DNA of 14,573 nucleotides, taken from positions 1 to 14,573 of the forward strand of contig CAYNZP010000022.1 in the NCBI GenBank assembly GCA_964401835.1, written 5' to 3'. Position 1 is the first letter of the stretch, and the number at the start of each line of letters is the position of its first letter. The translations under genes and the position numbers were made by a program. The notes beneath the pieces were generated by a model that was not told where the DNA came from, made no database searches, and saw nothing but the letters and a program-made list of their open reading frames with translations. Shown here piece by piece: positions 6,232 to 12,997 of the stretch. This DNA is from CAYNZP01 sp964401835. GTDB lineage: Bacteria; Planctomycetota; Phycisphaerae; SM23-33.

Positions 6232-6942
6232 TCAACTCAGCAGCAAGACGCGGGTTGTGTTGCCGACCCGCTGACGGTCTATGAGTCGGCAGAGTTCGAG
6301 ATGTTCGAGGGCGTCTCGAATCGCGCTTCGCGTTGCCCTGCACGTGCGAGACAATGCCGATTCGCTCGAGCCCGCATCTGGATCGTCACTTAATGTTACA
6401 AGGATCGAGGCAGCCAACTGGCCGCCAAAAGTCGCACGCAGCTTCAGCGACGGATTCTTGCTCAATATCCACTCAGAGGGCCTGATCGCATCGTCATACA
6501 ATCGCTCGGGCGGAGCCAAGAGACCCCATGGTAGGCTAAGGGGGTCGGCCTGTTGTTTGGCCAATTTGATCATTGCCGGGTTGCGCCGATAAACGTCAAA
6601 GAGGGGTTGTGGTTTAAGCAGAGCCCGGCAGGCCTTGATAGCGAGGTTAAAATGGTCACTGCGGGAATGTTGCCTGGCTACTGTCAGGATATAGCCAAGA
6701 ATGGCGGACGATTCGGGGGCATCTATCCTACCAGCCAACACGGCGAGCCGATGACGACAGATCAGGCGATGGTAGCGAACCAGCCAGGATATTGTCATCG
6801 CATGGAGACGGGCAAAACTGGGAACGAAAGACGTTGTATCGATGAGCAACTGCTCAATGTCAGGCGTTTTTCTAGCTGGGCTCACATTGAACATCGCTCC
6901 CAGACGAACCCACTGAGACAGAATCCTCTCCAGATCAGTCAT
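6232..6942 (-). CDS. Winged-helix protein paired with a nucleotidyltransferase
   Basis: A 236 aa protein of unknown family, helical through most of its length, ending in a winged-helix-like segment (SALSRTCRATRSAIRDALEHLELCRLIDRQRVGNTTRVLLL). The ATG at 6942 is preferred over the in-frame ATG at 6963 because AAGGGGG lies five bases upstream and it overlaps the stop of the nucleotidyltransferase gene by eight bases, a typical coupled arrangement. In AbiE-type systems a winged-helix antitoxin or repressor is encoded beside a nucleotidyltransferase toxin, so an antitoxin or regulatory role is a reasonable inference, although the gene order here has the nucleotidyltransferase first and the protein lacks an obvious AbiEi domain. 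Confidence 0.75.
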   Translation of the reverse strand: MTDLERILSQWVRLGAMFNVSPARKTPDIEQLLIDTTSFVPSFARLHAMTISWLVRYHRLICRHRLAVLAGRIDAPESSAILGYILTVARQHSRSDHFNLAIKACRALLKPQPLFDVYRRNPAMIKLAKQQADPLSLPWGLLAPPERLYDDAIRPSEWILSKNPSLKLRATFGGQLAASILVTLSDDPDAGSSESALSRTCRATRSAIRDALEHLELCRLIDRQRVGNTTRVLLLS

Positions 6943-7486
6943 TGGAACCCCCTTCAAATGCATCCAGGAGCTTCAGGCTTGCGGTGATCTGATCCAGGTT
7001 TGCCTGTCGAGATGGAACGGCAAGCATGTTGAGATAGGTTCTGACAAAGGACAACTCCTTCTTCGATGGGTTCATGGCGGTGATATCTTCTACATCACGA
7101 GGATGACCAGCGTAGAACTTGGTAGCCAGAAGGTCTCTTCGAGACAAGGCAAAGATGGTCAACCGGCCAAAGGTGCCAACAAGGACTTTTCGCGTGTTCC
7201 AGCCATCAGGAAGGATGTCCAGCTGCATTGCCTTGGAGTTCAACCAGTTATCGGGAAGCGACCTCTCTGCGGCAACCTTTCGAGCGGCTTCACGGACAGC
7301 CTGTTGGGCCTGGCTGGGCAGGTAGCGGATCACGTCGCAATCACCTGTGGTCCGGCTGGATTCCAACTGCTTCGTTAGAATCCCCGCTGCACCGCCAACC
7401 AGAAGGAGTTCAACCTTCCCGGGGAACTTAAAGACTTCTCCCAGCCTTGCCAAGTGAGACATGATGTCGCTGCCTGTCATTTTCAT
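6935..7486 (-). CDS. MNT/AbiEii-like nucleotidyltransferase (DUF6036-like)
   Basis: A 183 aa protein with the polymerase-beta nucleotidyltransferase signature: LLLVGGAAGIL (28-37) gives the Gly-Gly motif, TTGDCDV (46-52) the metal-binding Asp49 and Asp51, and LDILPDG (89-95) the third Asp90. A later KFYAGHPRDVEDI block (123-135) is typical of AbiEii/DUF6036-type proteins. Related toxins transfer nucleotides to tRNA or to a cognate protein; the substrate here cannot be told. The ATG at 7486 is the first of two closely spaced in-frame starts (the other at 7480), and neither has a strong ribosome binding site. It is the first gene of a two-gene operon, divergent from the 38 aa Cys-rich gene. Confidence 0.82.
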   Translation of the reverse strand: MKMTGSDIMSHLARLGEVFKFPGKVELLLVGGAAGILTKQLESSRTTGDCDVIRYLPSQAQQAVREAARKVAAERSLPDNWLNSKAMQLDILPDGWNTRKVLVGTFGRLTIFALSRRDLLATKFYAGHPRDVEDITAMNPSKKELSFVRTYLNMLAVPSRQANLDQITASLKLLDAFEGGSND

Positions 7487-7551
7487 GCCTGTATTGTATA
7501 GTTTTTCCAGTCAATTCTGCAAGAGATATCTGCGGCAAAGTTGCAGTAAGA

Positions 7552-7592
7552 ACTGGCAGGCTCAGCGTCCTGATTGAGCCGAGCCTGCCAGT
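7552..7592 (+). promoter_or_regulatory. Leader motif copy 2: 12-bp hairpin before the Cys-rich mini-gene
   Basis: ACTGGCAGGCTC (7552-7563) pairs perfectly with GAGCCTGCCAGT (7581-7592) around a 17-base loop. The 3' arm ends 28 bases before the start codon at 7621. Thirty bases of it recur at 5929-5958 before the broken zinc-ribbon gene. No T tract follows and it sits between divergent genes, so an operator or RNA leader is more likely than a terminator. Confidence 0.6.
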
Positions 7593-7620
7593 AAAGACAA
7601 GTTCGGCTCGGAGGTAAAAA

Positions 7621-7737
7621 ATGATCAAATGCCCAATGTGTTACGAGATATTACCCGACAACTGCCCTACCGGTGACGTATGCCCCGACTGCGCCGTCAA
7701 ATACGATCAGTGCGGCGTGTATTTCTGCCTGGAATAA
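7621..7737 (+). CDS. 38 aa Cys-rich mini-protein (zinc-ribbon-like)
   Basis: This 38-codon gene has a perfect GGAGGT (7610-7615) five bases before its ATG. It encodes MIKCPMCYEILPDN, then CPTGDVCPDC and QCGVYFC: seven cysteines, including two C-x2-C knuckles, the pattern of a small zinc-binding domain. There is no signal peptide. Such mini-ribbons often act as adaptors or nucleic-acid binders, but no function is assigned to this one. It follows leader motif copy 2, and the same leader precedes a broken reading frame that starts with the same C-x2-C plan at 5994, which argues that leader plus mini-ribbon is a repeated unit. The nucleotidyltransferase pair is transcribed away from it. Confidence 0.72.
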   Translation: MIKCPMCYEILPDNCPTGDVCPDCAVKYDQCGVYFCLE

Positions 7738-7751
7738 CCAAAGACACCGTT

Positions 7752-8006
7752 TCATATCCGGTCGCAATATCGGCCGGCCTCGCCTTCGCGGTCAGCTGCA
7801 CACTCCAGGCACCCTGCCGCCAACCACTGCTGCAACTCCAGTGCCGCTAATATTTTCTCTTTTTCTTCGGAGGCTGCCCTGGCAAATTCACCTGCCAGAT
7901 ATCGGGCTTCACGCTCGGATTTCAAGCGTATCTTTTCCAATAGAATATTTTTAAATTTTTTAAAATCTTTTTTGCTTCGGATACACAATATCCTCACCCC
8001 ACCCAT
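7752..8006 (-). CDS. Possible small helical protein, 84 aa (doubtful)
   Basis: The frame encodes a strongly charged helical protein: KKDFKKFKNILLEKI, then ERAARYLAGEF-like helices and EEKEKILAALELQQWLAAGC, with two C-terminal cysteines (GCLEC). The composition looks protein-like, but the ATG at 8006 has no good ribosome binding site. A second minus-strand frame overlaps its start (about 7960-8130) and reads ATRQWLRRGTIPAVESKAFL, which resembles the helix-turn-helix of excisionase/MerR-like proteins. The two frames may be halves of one frameshifted excisionase-like gene, but the upstream half would run across the promoter of the 202 aa gene. Treat as tentative. Confidence 0.35.
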   Translation of the reverse strand: MGGVRILCIRSKKDFKKFKNILLEKIRLKSEREARYLAGEFARAASEEKEKILAALELQQWLAAGCLECAADREGEAGRYCDRI

Positions 8007-8090
8007 GGAATATCCGCCGGATTAAAAAGGCTTTGCTTTCAACGGCCGGAATTGTCCCTCTGCGCAGCCACTGACGGGTGGCAACGAAAA

Positions 8091-8107
8091 CCGAAACCTT
8101 TATAAAC
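8091..8107 (+). promoter_or_regulatory. BRE/TATA-like promoter of the HerA-like operon
   Basis: CCGAAACC followed by TTTATAAAC. A start about 25 bases past the TATA centre falls near 8128, giving a leader of about 26 bases that holds GGAGGT at 8142-8147. A small inverted repeat, CCAAAG (8126-8131) and CTTTGG (8138-8143), touches the ribosome binding site and may modulate it. No convincing bacterial -35 lies 17 bases upstream. Confidence 0.5.
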
Positions 8108-8153
8108 TCAGGCGTATTTACCACCCCAAAGGAGATACTTTGGAGGTAGCCAA

Positions 8154-8762
8154 ATGCAATCAAATCCAATTTCAAACAGCCCCGATTTTGCGGGTGGATA
8201 TGTACCTTATTTTTATCAGTCAGGTAAATTTTTGAATTACGATCTGCCGCAGCAAATCAAACCTGGCAGTTCAACAAACGGATATTCCAGCTATGACTTT
8301 TCAAACGATCTGTCCATCTGGCCGCCTGCTAAAAAACCTCAGACCGTTGAGCAGATCATCACTCACGGATACTTTTCGTTCCCCGGCGGCGCCCCGGAAA
8401 CCGCCATCATCTCCGATAAGAAGCAAACCTCCCGGCTGGGCCTGGAAGACACGATACGGCAAGTTCGTAACCGCCACGAGCTATACCAACGTAATATGTA
8501 CGAACTCAATCAGGGCGTATGCGAAGCCGATAACGCCATCTTCCGACAGGTCGCAGCCCAGAGCTGCCCGGCCGACAACCGCCAGCAGTATTCCGCCAGC
8601 AAGATGGTTCAGGGGCTGTACGAACAGATGCGGCTGGAACGCGTAAGCCTCTGGAAGGATATTTCCAGACTCAAGCAATCACTGCCTGAAGTCGCACAGA
8701 ATTACTTGTCCGCCTCTCGCAAGGTGGCGATCCTGGAAGATGACAAGGGTGATGCGCCATGA
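8154..8762 (+). CDS. Hypothetical 202 aa partner of the HerA-like ATPase
   Basis: I do not recognise this protein. The N-terminal 80 residues are rich in Ser, Pro, Tyr and Phe and look extended (for example GYVPYFYQSGKFLNYDLPQQ). From about residue 95 it becomes a charged helical, possibly coiled-coil protein (DTIRQVRNRHELYQRNMYEL; MRLERVSLWKDISRLKQSLPE). There is no signal peptide or membrane segment. The ATG at 8154 has GGAGGT six bases upstream and a TATA-like element further up. The stop overlaps the start of the HerA-like gene (ATGA), so the two are translationally coupled and probably form a complex, the small protein perhaps loading or anchoring the motor. That role is inference. Confidence 0.8.
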   Translation: MQSNPISNSPDFAGGYVPYFYQSGKFLNYDLPQQIKPGSSTNGYSSYDFSNDLSIWPPAKKPQTVEQIITHGYFSFPGGAPETAIISDKKQTSRLGLEDTIRQVRNRHELYQRNMYELNQGVCEADNAIFRQVAAQSCPADNRQQYSASKMVQGLYEQMRLERVSLWKDISRLKQSLPEVAQNYLSASRKVAILEDDKGDAP

Positions 8763-10897
8763 TGATGCGAGTTCAGGAACTCTGCCGAAAACTTTGGCCT
8801 GTTTTGGGTAAAAAGATCGATAGACTCTACGCAGCATATTTGGCCGAATCGGACGCTTCCGGCAAAGCCGATATTGAACAGACTTTGGAACTTCTTGCCG
8901 CCAAGCATATCGGCCAAGACTATCAGCCGGACCGTTCGCCGTTCCCGCCGCCTGATAATAAGTTCGCCAGCTCCGGGGATATTCGCCTGGGCACTGTGAG
9001 CTATGGCAGTCGAAATCTCTATCCCTTCCTTCTCAAGGGAGACCGTCTCAAAGAGCATATTCTCGTCGCCGGTAGAAGCGGGTCCGGTAAAACCAACCTG
9101 ACATTCGTTCTCACCCGCGGCATCATGGCCCGGGGCATCAAGGTCCTCGCGCTGGATTGGAAGCGAGGCTATCGCGATCTTTGCAAATTGCACGAGCAGC
9201 TTCGCGTTTATACCATCGGCCGGGAAGTTTCACCGTTTCGGTTCAATCCGCTTATCCCGCCGCCAGGTTGCGAGCCGCACGTCTGGATTAAACTCATCGT
9301 CGATGTAATAGCACAAGCCTATCTCGGTGGTGAGGGTGTTATCAGCCTACTCGTCGCGGGCTTGGACAAGCTCTATCGAGACTGCGGCGTGTTCGACAAG
9401 CTGCAAACGAGATGGCCGACGATTCATGAGTTGCTGGTCTGGCTCAGGACGGTCAAGCTCAAAGGCCGGGCTGCGATGTGGCAGGCTTCGGCAGAGAGGA
9501 TTCTCCTGGCGATGACCTACGGCGAATTCGGAGCGGTCGTCAACACCCAGGACAATAGCCACGTTCAAGACCTTCTGAATCACAACGTCGTTCTGGAAAT
9601 GGACGGCCTGTCGAGCAATTCCGACCGAAACATGTTCTCAGAAGCTCTGACCTTGTACCTGTACCGCTACCGTCTCGCGCAGGGCCCGCGGGACAAGCTG
9701 ACCAATCTGATCATCTTGGAAGAGGCCCACAACCTGCTGCTTCGAAAAGCCTCGGAGGCCAGGGAATCCATCCTCGAAACCACCATCAGAATGATCCGTC
9801 AGTACGGCATGGGCTACGTCTTCGTCGACCAATCCGCGAGTTTGCTTTCCAAAGTAGCCTTCGCCAATTCCTACGCAACGCTCGCACTCAGCCAGAAGCT
9901 CAAGAGCGATATCCAAACGATAGCGGGAGCTATGAACTTGACCGATGAGCAAAAGGAATCTCTGAGCACATTACCCATAGGATCTGCCGTGGTGCGTCTC
10001 GCCGATGAACATCCCGAACCATTCCTTGTAAAAATCCCCCGATTCCCGATTCGGGAAGGCTCCGTGTCCGATTTGGAGATTCAGGCCCGGATGGCCAGCT
10101 ATTCCACCGAGTCCGCCGTGAATATGACCCATGAGAATAAACCCGAAGTAGTTTCAGCTGTTCCGTCCACGGATAAAAAAGAAAAAAGTACGAATATAGA
10201 TGAAAAGATAGAAAATATTGCTAAAAAAACCCACCCACCACCCCCCGAAGAATCACAGATGACATTGATAGATGTATCTGTTGATTCTGATATCAAACCT
10301 CCCGGTAAACAGCATGACATGTCTCGTGAAGAGACAAGGTTTTTTGCTGACGTTGCTGCCAGGCCGTTATCGACCACAGTTTCAAGATACCAGCGGCTGC
10401 ATCTGTCCCGCCGTCGCGGTAATGCAATCCGCCAAAGTCTCCAGAATGCAGGTATCATCGAAGCCGTGCCGATTGCCACCCGCTCCGGGCAGATTATCCT
10501 GTACCAACTGACAAACTCAGGCCGGTCGGTATGCGCCTCGGTGAACATTGAACCAGGCCCTCGACCTCGCGAAAGTCTGAAGCATCGATATTGGATCGGC
10601 AAAGCCGCCGAACACTTCGAGAAGAAGGGCTATGACATCACCAGGGAGCACCCCATCAAGGGCAATGGCGCCATCGACATCCTGGCCGAAAAGCCAGGTA
10701 ACCGTATCGCCATAGAAATCGAAACCGGCAAATCCGATATCAAGGCCAACCTGGCCAAGATAAAGGATGCGAATTTCGATAAGGTTATCCTGGTGGCCAC
10801 TTCGCCATTGGCCGTCAGTGCCTGTCAGAAAGCTATTGATAACCTGCCGGATGAATATAGTCGCTCGGTTGAACTTCAGACCTGGCTGGATATGTGA
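8759..10897 (+). CDS. HerA/VirB4-like ATPase fused to winged helix and PD-(D/E)XK-like nuclease
   Basis: A 712 aa protein. Residues about 75-440 form a HerA/FtsK/VirB4-type motor with Walker A GRSGSGKT (105-112), an ALDWKRGY segment (131-138), Walker B LIILEEAH (317-324) and DQSASLL (357-363), where HerA-type ATPases carry a conserved Gln. A hydrophilic Pro/Lys-rich linker (about 450-520) joins it to a winged helix (about 521-590). Residues about 605-712 resemble a PD-(D/E)XK nuclease: GAIDIL with Asp640, then AIEIETGKS with Glu653, Glu655 and Lys658. HerA-family motors pump or translocate duplex DNA, and fused nuclease folds are known mainly from archaeal and mobile-element proteins. The start overlaps the preceding stop (ATGA); ATG at 8762 is an alternative. 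It could serve conjugation, packaging, repair or defence; I cannot choose from sequence. Confidence 0.85.
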   Translation: MMMRVQELCRKLWPVLGKKIDRLYAAYLAESDASGKADIEQTLELLAAKHIGQDYQPDRSPFPPPDNKFASSGDIRLGTVSYGSRNLYPFLLKGDRLKEHILVAGRSGSGKTNLTFVLTRGIMARGIKVLALDWKRGYRDLCKLHEQLRVYTIGREVSPFRFNPLIPPPGCEPHVWIKLIVDVIAQAYLGGEGVISLLVAGLDKLYRDCGVFDKLQTRWPTIHELLVWLRTVKLKGRAAMWQASAERILLAMTYGEFGAVVNTQDNSHVQDLLNHNVVLEMDGLSSNSDRNMFSEALTLYLYRYRLAQGPRDKLTNLIILEEAHNLLLRKASEARESILETTIRMIRQYGMGYVFVDQSASLLSKVAFANSYATLALSQKLKSDIQTIAGAMNLTDEQKESLSTLPIGSAVVRLADEHPEPFLVKIPRFPIREGSVSDLEIQARMASYSTESAVNMTHENKPEVVSAVPSTDKKEKSTNIDEKIENIAKKTHPPPPEESQMTLIDVSVDSDIKPPGKQHDMSREETRFFADVAARPLSTTVSRYQRLHLSRRRGNAIRQSLQNAGIIEAVPIATRSGQIILYQLTNSGRSVCASVNIEPGPRPRESLKHRYWIGKAAEHFEKKGYDITREHPIKGNGAIDILAEKPGNRIAIEIETGKSDIKANLAKIKDANFDKVILVATSPLAVSACQKAIDNLPDEYSRSVELQTWLDM

Positions 10898-10903
10898 GTT
10901 TTG

Positions 10904-12346
10904 CTACTCCCAAAGGAGTCTTTCGGCCTGACCCAAAAGATAGGCAAAGATATGGGCTGGAATATTTAGAAAACGAGTTTCCGTGTCAGCAAATTGAGTG
11001 ATGGAAAAATCTCGATCATTGCGCGTTACCATATAAGCATACTTGGGATTTTCTTTTTTGCAGAATATGTAAAGGCCCTGCTTTTTTGTCAGCTCGGCTT
11101 TTTCCTGATACTTAACTTCGACTGGTATTAAATAAGCGGGACTTTTGATGATTATATCCACTTCTTTTTCCGTAGCCGCATCGCGCCAATAACGGATCTC
11201 AGGGGTTTCGCGATAGTAGTACGCATATAAGTGCCTCAAAATCGTCGTTTCAATAATGGTGCCCATTTCGTCGGAGTCCTGCAGTATCTCCTCACCACGG
11301 AGTAAGACGGCGTTTCGAAGGGCTGCGTCGACCAGGTAGACTTTATCACGTGGTTTGAGAATCTTTTTACCTCCCAAACCCCATGGCGGCAATCGGTAAA
11401 CCAGATTAGCCTGTTCCAAAAGTTCAAGGTAGTTGGAAACAGTTTTGGCATTTGTCTCCAGTGCATTCGCACATGTCTTAACGGCGAATATCCCGCCGCT
11501 ATGCAGACAAAGATAGGTAAAGAGATTTTCAAGATCTCCAACATTTCTGACGCCAAACAAAGCAGTCATGTCCCGTTTCAAAACACGTTCAACCACGTCT
11601 TCACGTAGCAACCGCTGGCAAAATAACGTATCAGGATGCCGCGCAGTTTCCGGAAATCCGCCAACGACCAAATACCTCTGGAACAGAGGCATTAAGACAC
11701 GGAATTTTTCCGCCAACTCAGCAAAATCATTCTGATCCATCTCAAAAAGATCTATGGGACGAAGATTATCAGGAATGCGCGAAGTATCCTCTCCCCGAAT
11801 CTGCAAAAACTCGTAAAAGGACAAAGTGGGTACAGGTACCCGCATCCATCTACCTACGCCGCTGTCGATCAGATGCTGACTCTGAACAACACTGGCAGAT
11901 CCCGTTGCCAGAATCCTGTATTCCTTATGGCGATCAATAAGTTGCTTCAGCTGTAGGTCCCACTCCCGATGGTATTGCACCTCGTCCAGAAGAAGGAAAG
12001 CTGCCTGGCCTTCAGGAAAAACATTTTCATGATAAATCCTAAGGATTTCCGGGAGCTTAAGAAGTTTAAGAATTGGATGATCAAGGCTTACGTAAAATAT
12101 GCTTTTGGGGTCCGAACACACTGGGATTAGTTCACTGGCAATTTGTTCTAATATGGTCGTTTTCCCCACCCGCCTCGGCCCTGAAAGCAGCAAAGCCCTT
12201 TTAAGTTCCTTATCTTTAAGATACTTATGACATATTTTAAAGGCAAGACGGTGGAATTGAGGCACTGCAACCGGCTTGCCCGACCACCAGGGGTTAAAGC
12301 CGTGCAATATGCCGAGAATCTCATTTTGGTCAAAAAAGCTACCCAC
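10904..12346 (-). CDS. AAA_14/DUF4143 family ATPase
   Basis: A 480 aa intact member of the AAA_14-DUF4143 family, frequent in archaea and in some bacteria. Walker A is GPRRVGKTT (56-64), Walker B FLLLDEVQ (117-124), and ATGS (147-150) fits sensor 1. A winged-helix-like segment (about 283-320) is followed by a nuclease-like region with EVDIII (Asp397) and VEVKYQ (Glu410, Lys412), the PD-(D/E)XK pattern seen in this family. Biochemical roles are poorly known; the genes are often accessory and multicopy. The start is GTG at 12346, with AGGGG four bases upstream. It converges on the HerA-like gene with a six-base gap and lies behind a TATA-like promoter inside an inverted repeat. No damage to motifs is visible. 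Confidence 0.88.
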   Translation of the reverse strand: MGSFFDQNEILGILHGFNPWWSGKPVAVPQFHRLAFKICHKYLKDKELKRALLLSGPRRVGKTTILEQIASELIPVCSDPKSIFYVSLDHPILKLLKLPEILRIYHENVFPEGQAAFLLLDEVQYHREWDLQLKQLIDRHKEYRILATGSASVVQSQHLIDSGVGRWMRVPVPTLSFYEFLQIRGEDTSRIPDNLRPIDLFEMDQNDFAELAEKFRVLMPLFQRYLVVGGFPETARHPDTLFCQRLLREDVVERVLKRDMTALFGVRNVGDLENLFTYLCLHSGGIFAVKTCANALETNAKTVSNYLELLEQANLVYRLPPWGLGGKKILKPRDKVYLVDAALRNAVLLRGEEILQDSDEMGTIIETTILRHLYAYYYRETPEIRYWRDAATEKEVDIIIKSPAYLIPVEVKYQEKAELTKKQGLYIFCKKENPKYAYMVTRNDRDFSITQFADTETRFLNIPAHIFAYLLGQAERLLWE

Positions 12347-12361
12347 AACACCCCTTTTATC

Positions 12362-12404
12362 GACTTTTGTCCTAAAAGTCTATAGTATAAAGGTAACTTT
12401 TAGG
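12362..12404 (-). promoter_or_regulatory. TATA-like promoter inside an operator-like inverted repeat
   Basis: A perfect 9-bp inverted repeat (CCTAAAAGT at 12371-12379, ACTTTTAGG at 12396-12404) encloses a minus-strand AGTTACCTTTATAC element (TATA part 12392-12385). A second, overlapping inverted repeat pairs GACTTTT (12362-12368) with AAAAGTC (12374-12380). A start about 25 bases past the TATA falls near 12362, about 16 bases before the GTG of the DUF4143 gene. A repressor bound here would cover the promoter. Confidence 0.55.
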
Positions 12405-12688
12405 GAAATTTTACAAGAAACCTATCTCTGATGACCATTTCTTGGAAAATCAAATTGTTCATTTTTAAAGGATATCCAAAACGCCGTAGTGGCATGACCG
12501 GCTGGATATATAAATCGATAGAAAAATCCCGCGTTTGGGGCTATCTGCGAAAATTGCCCTTATTCTGTTGCAAATTTTCCAGATAATTGCCCTTGCAATG
12601 TGACATTCGTTCCTTTCTTCGGTTTACCGGAAGGCTACATATGGAAATTCATGTCTGGCCGGGCATATTGCAATTTACGCCATTAACA
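12405..12688. other. Intergenic stretch with short repeats, no gene seen
   Basis: With the promoter region to its left this makes about 340 bases without a supported gene. It holds AATTGCCCTT twice in direct orientation (12552-12561 and 12585-12594, 33 bases apart, about three helical turns), several TTGCAA-like words, and a plus-strand GGATATATAAATCG (12503-12516) that could be a TATA element with no evident gene behind it. The plus-strand frame entering from 12587 is antisense to the 102 aa gene and is not supported. Confidence 0.4.
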
Positions 12689-12997
12689 TTACTTGTATCG
12701 CGAGAATATCTGATCGAGCACCCTGTAGGACTCGGCCATTCGCTCAAGCAAAGTATCGGGCTCGTACGGCACATCCGACCCCTGCTGGTTGGCGTATTTG
12801 CTGCGGCTGTACATTCGACTGGCTATATCGCCGGCAGGTCTGCACGGATCTGGAAATAGAATCTCGGGATGCATGCAGATATAACCCAGGCCGTAACGAT
12901 CGAGCATCTCTGAGGCGATCATCGCGTCTATATAATTTTTCCCGGGTGAACCGCTTCCCTGTTTGCCGGGCTGGGCATAAGATGCTCGGACTTTCAT
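12689..12997 (-). CDS. Hypothetical 102 aa protein, coupled to the membrane protein gene
   Basis: I do not recognise this protein. It is soluble-looking, with no membrane segment; the N-terminus is Gly/Ser/Pro-rich, the middle has YGLGYICMHPEILFPDPCRPAGD, and the C-terminus is helical (LLERMAESYRVLDQIFSRYK). GGAGGT (13012-13007) lies nine bases before the ATG, inside the end of the upstream gene, and the ATG overlaps that gene's TGA as ATGA. This coupling makes a real gene likely and suggests it works with the membrane coiled-coil protein. It is the last gene of the operon; no clear terminator follows. Confidence 0.72.
   Translation of the reverse strand: MKVRASYAQPGKQGSGSPGKNYIDAMIASEMLDRYGLGYICMHPEILFPDPCRPAGDIASRMYSRSKYANQQGSDVPYEPDTLLERMAESYRVLDQIFSRYK

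Noticed and set aside
6553..6987. 144-residue open frame on the plus strand
   Set aside because: Antisense to the winged-helix gene, which has a good ribosome binding site and a coupled start.
8702..9193. 163-residue open frame on the minus strand
   Set aside because: Antisense to the 202 aa/HerA junction, with no ribosome binding site and no recognisable motif.
10099..10602. 167-residue open frame on the minus strand
   Set aside because: Antisense to the linker and winged helix of the HerA-like protein; low-complexity translation.
10906..10919. ACTCC-CAAA-GGAGT hairpin between the convergent genes
   Set aside because: Only five base pairs, inside the end of the DUF4143 gene, with no T tract; not enough for a terminator call.
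12587..12859. 90-residue open frame on the plus strand
   Set aside because: Overlaps in antisense the 102 aa gene that has a perfect ribosome binding site and an ATGA-coupled start.
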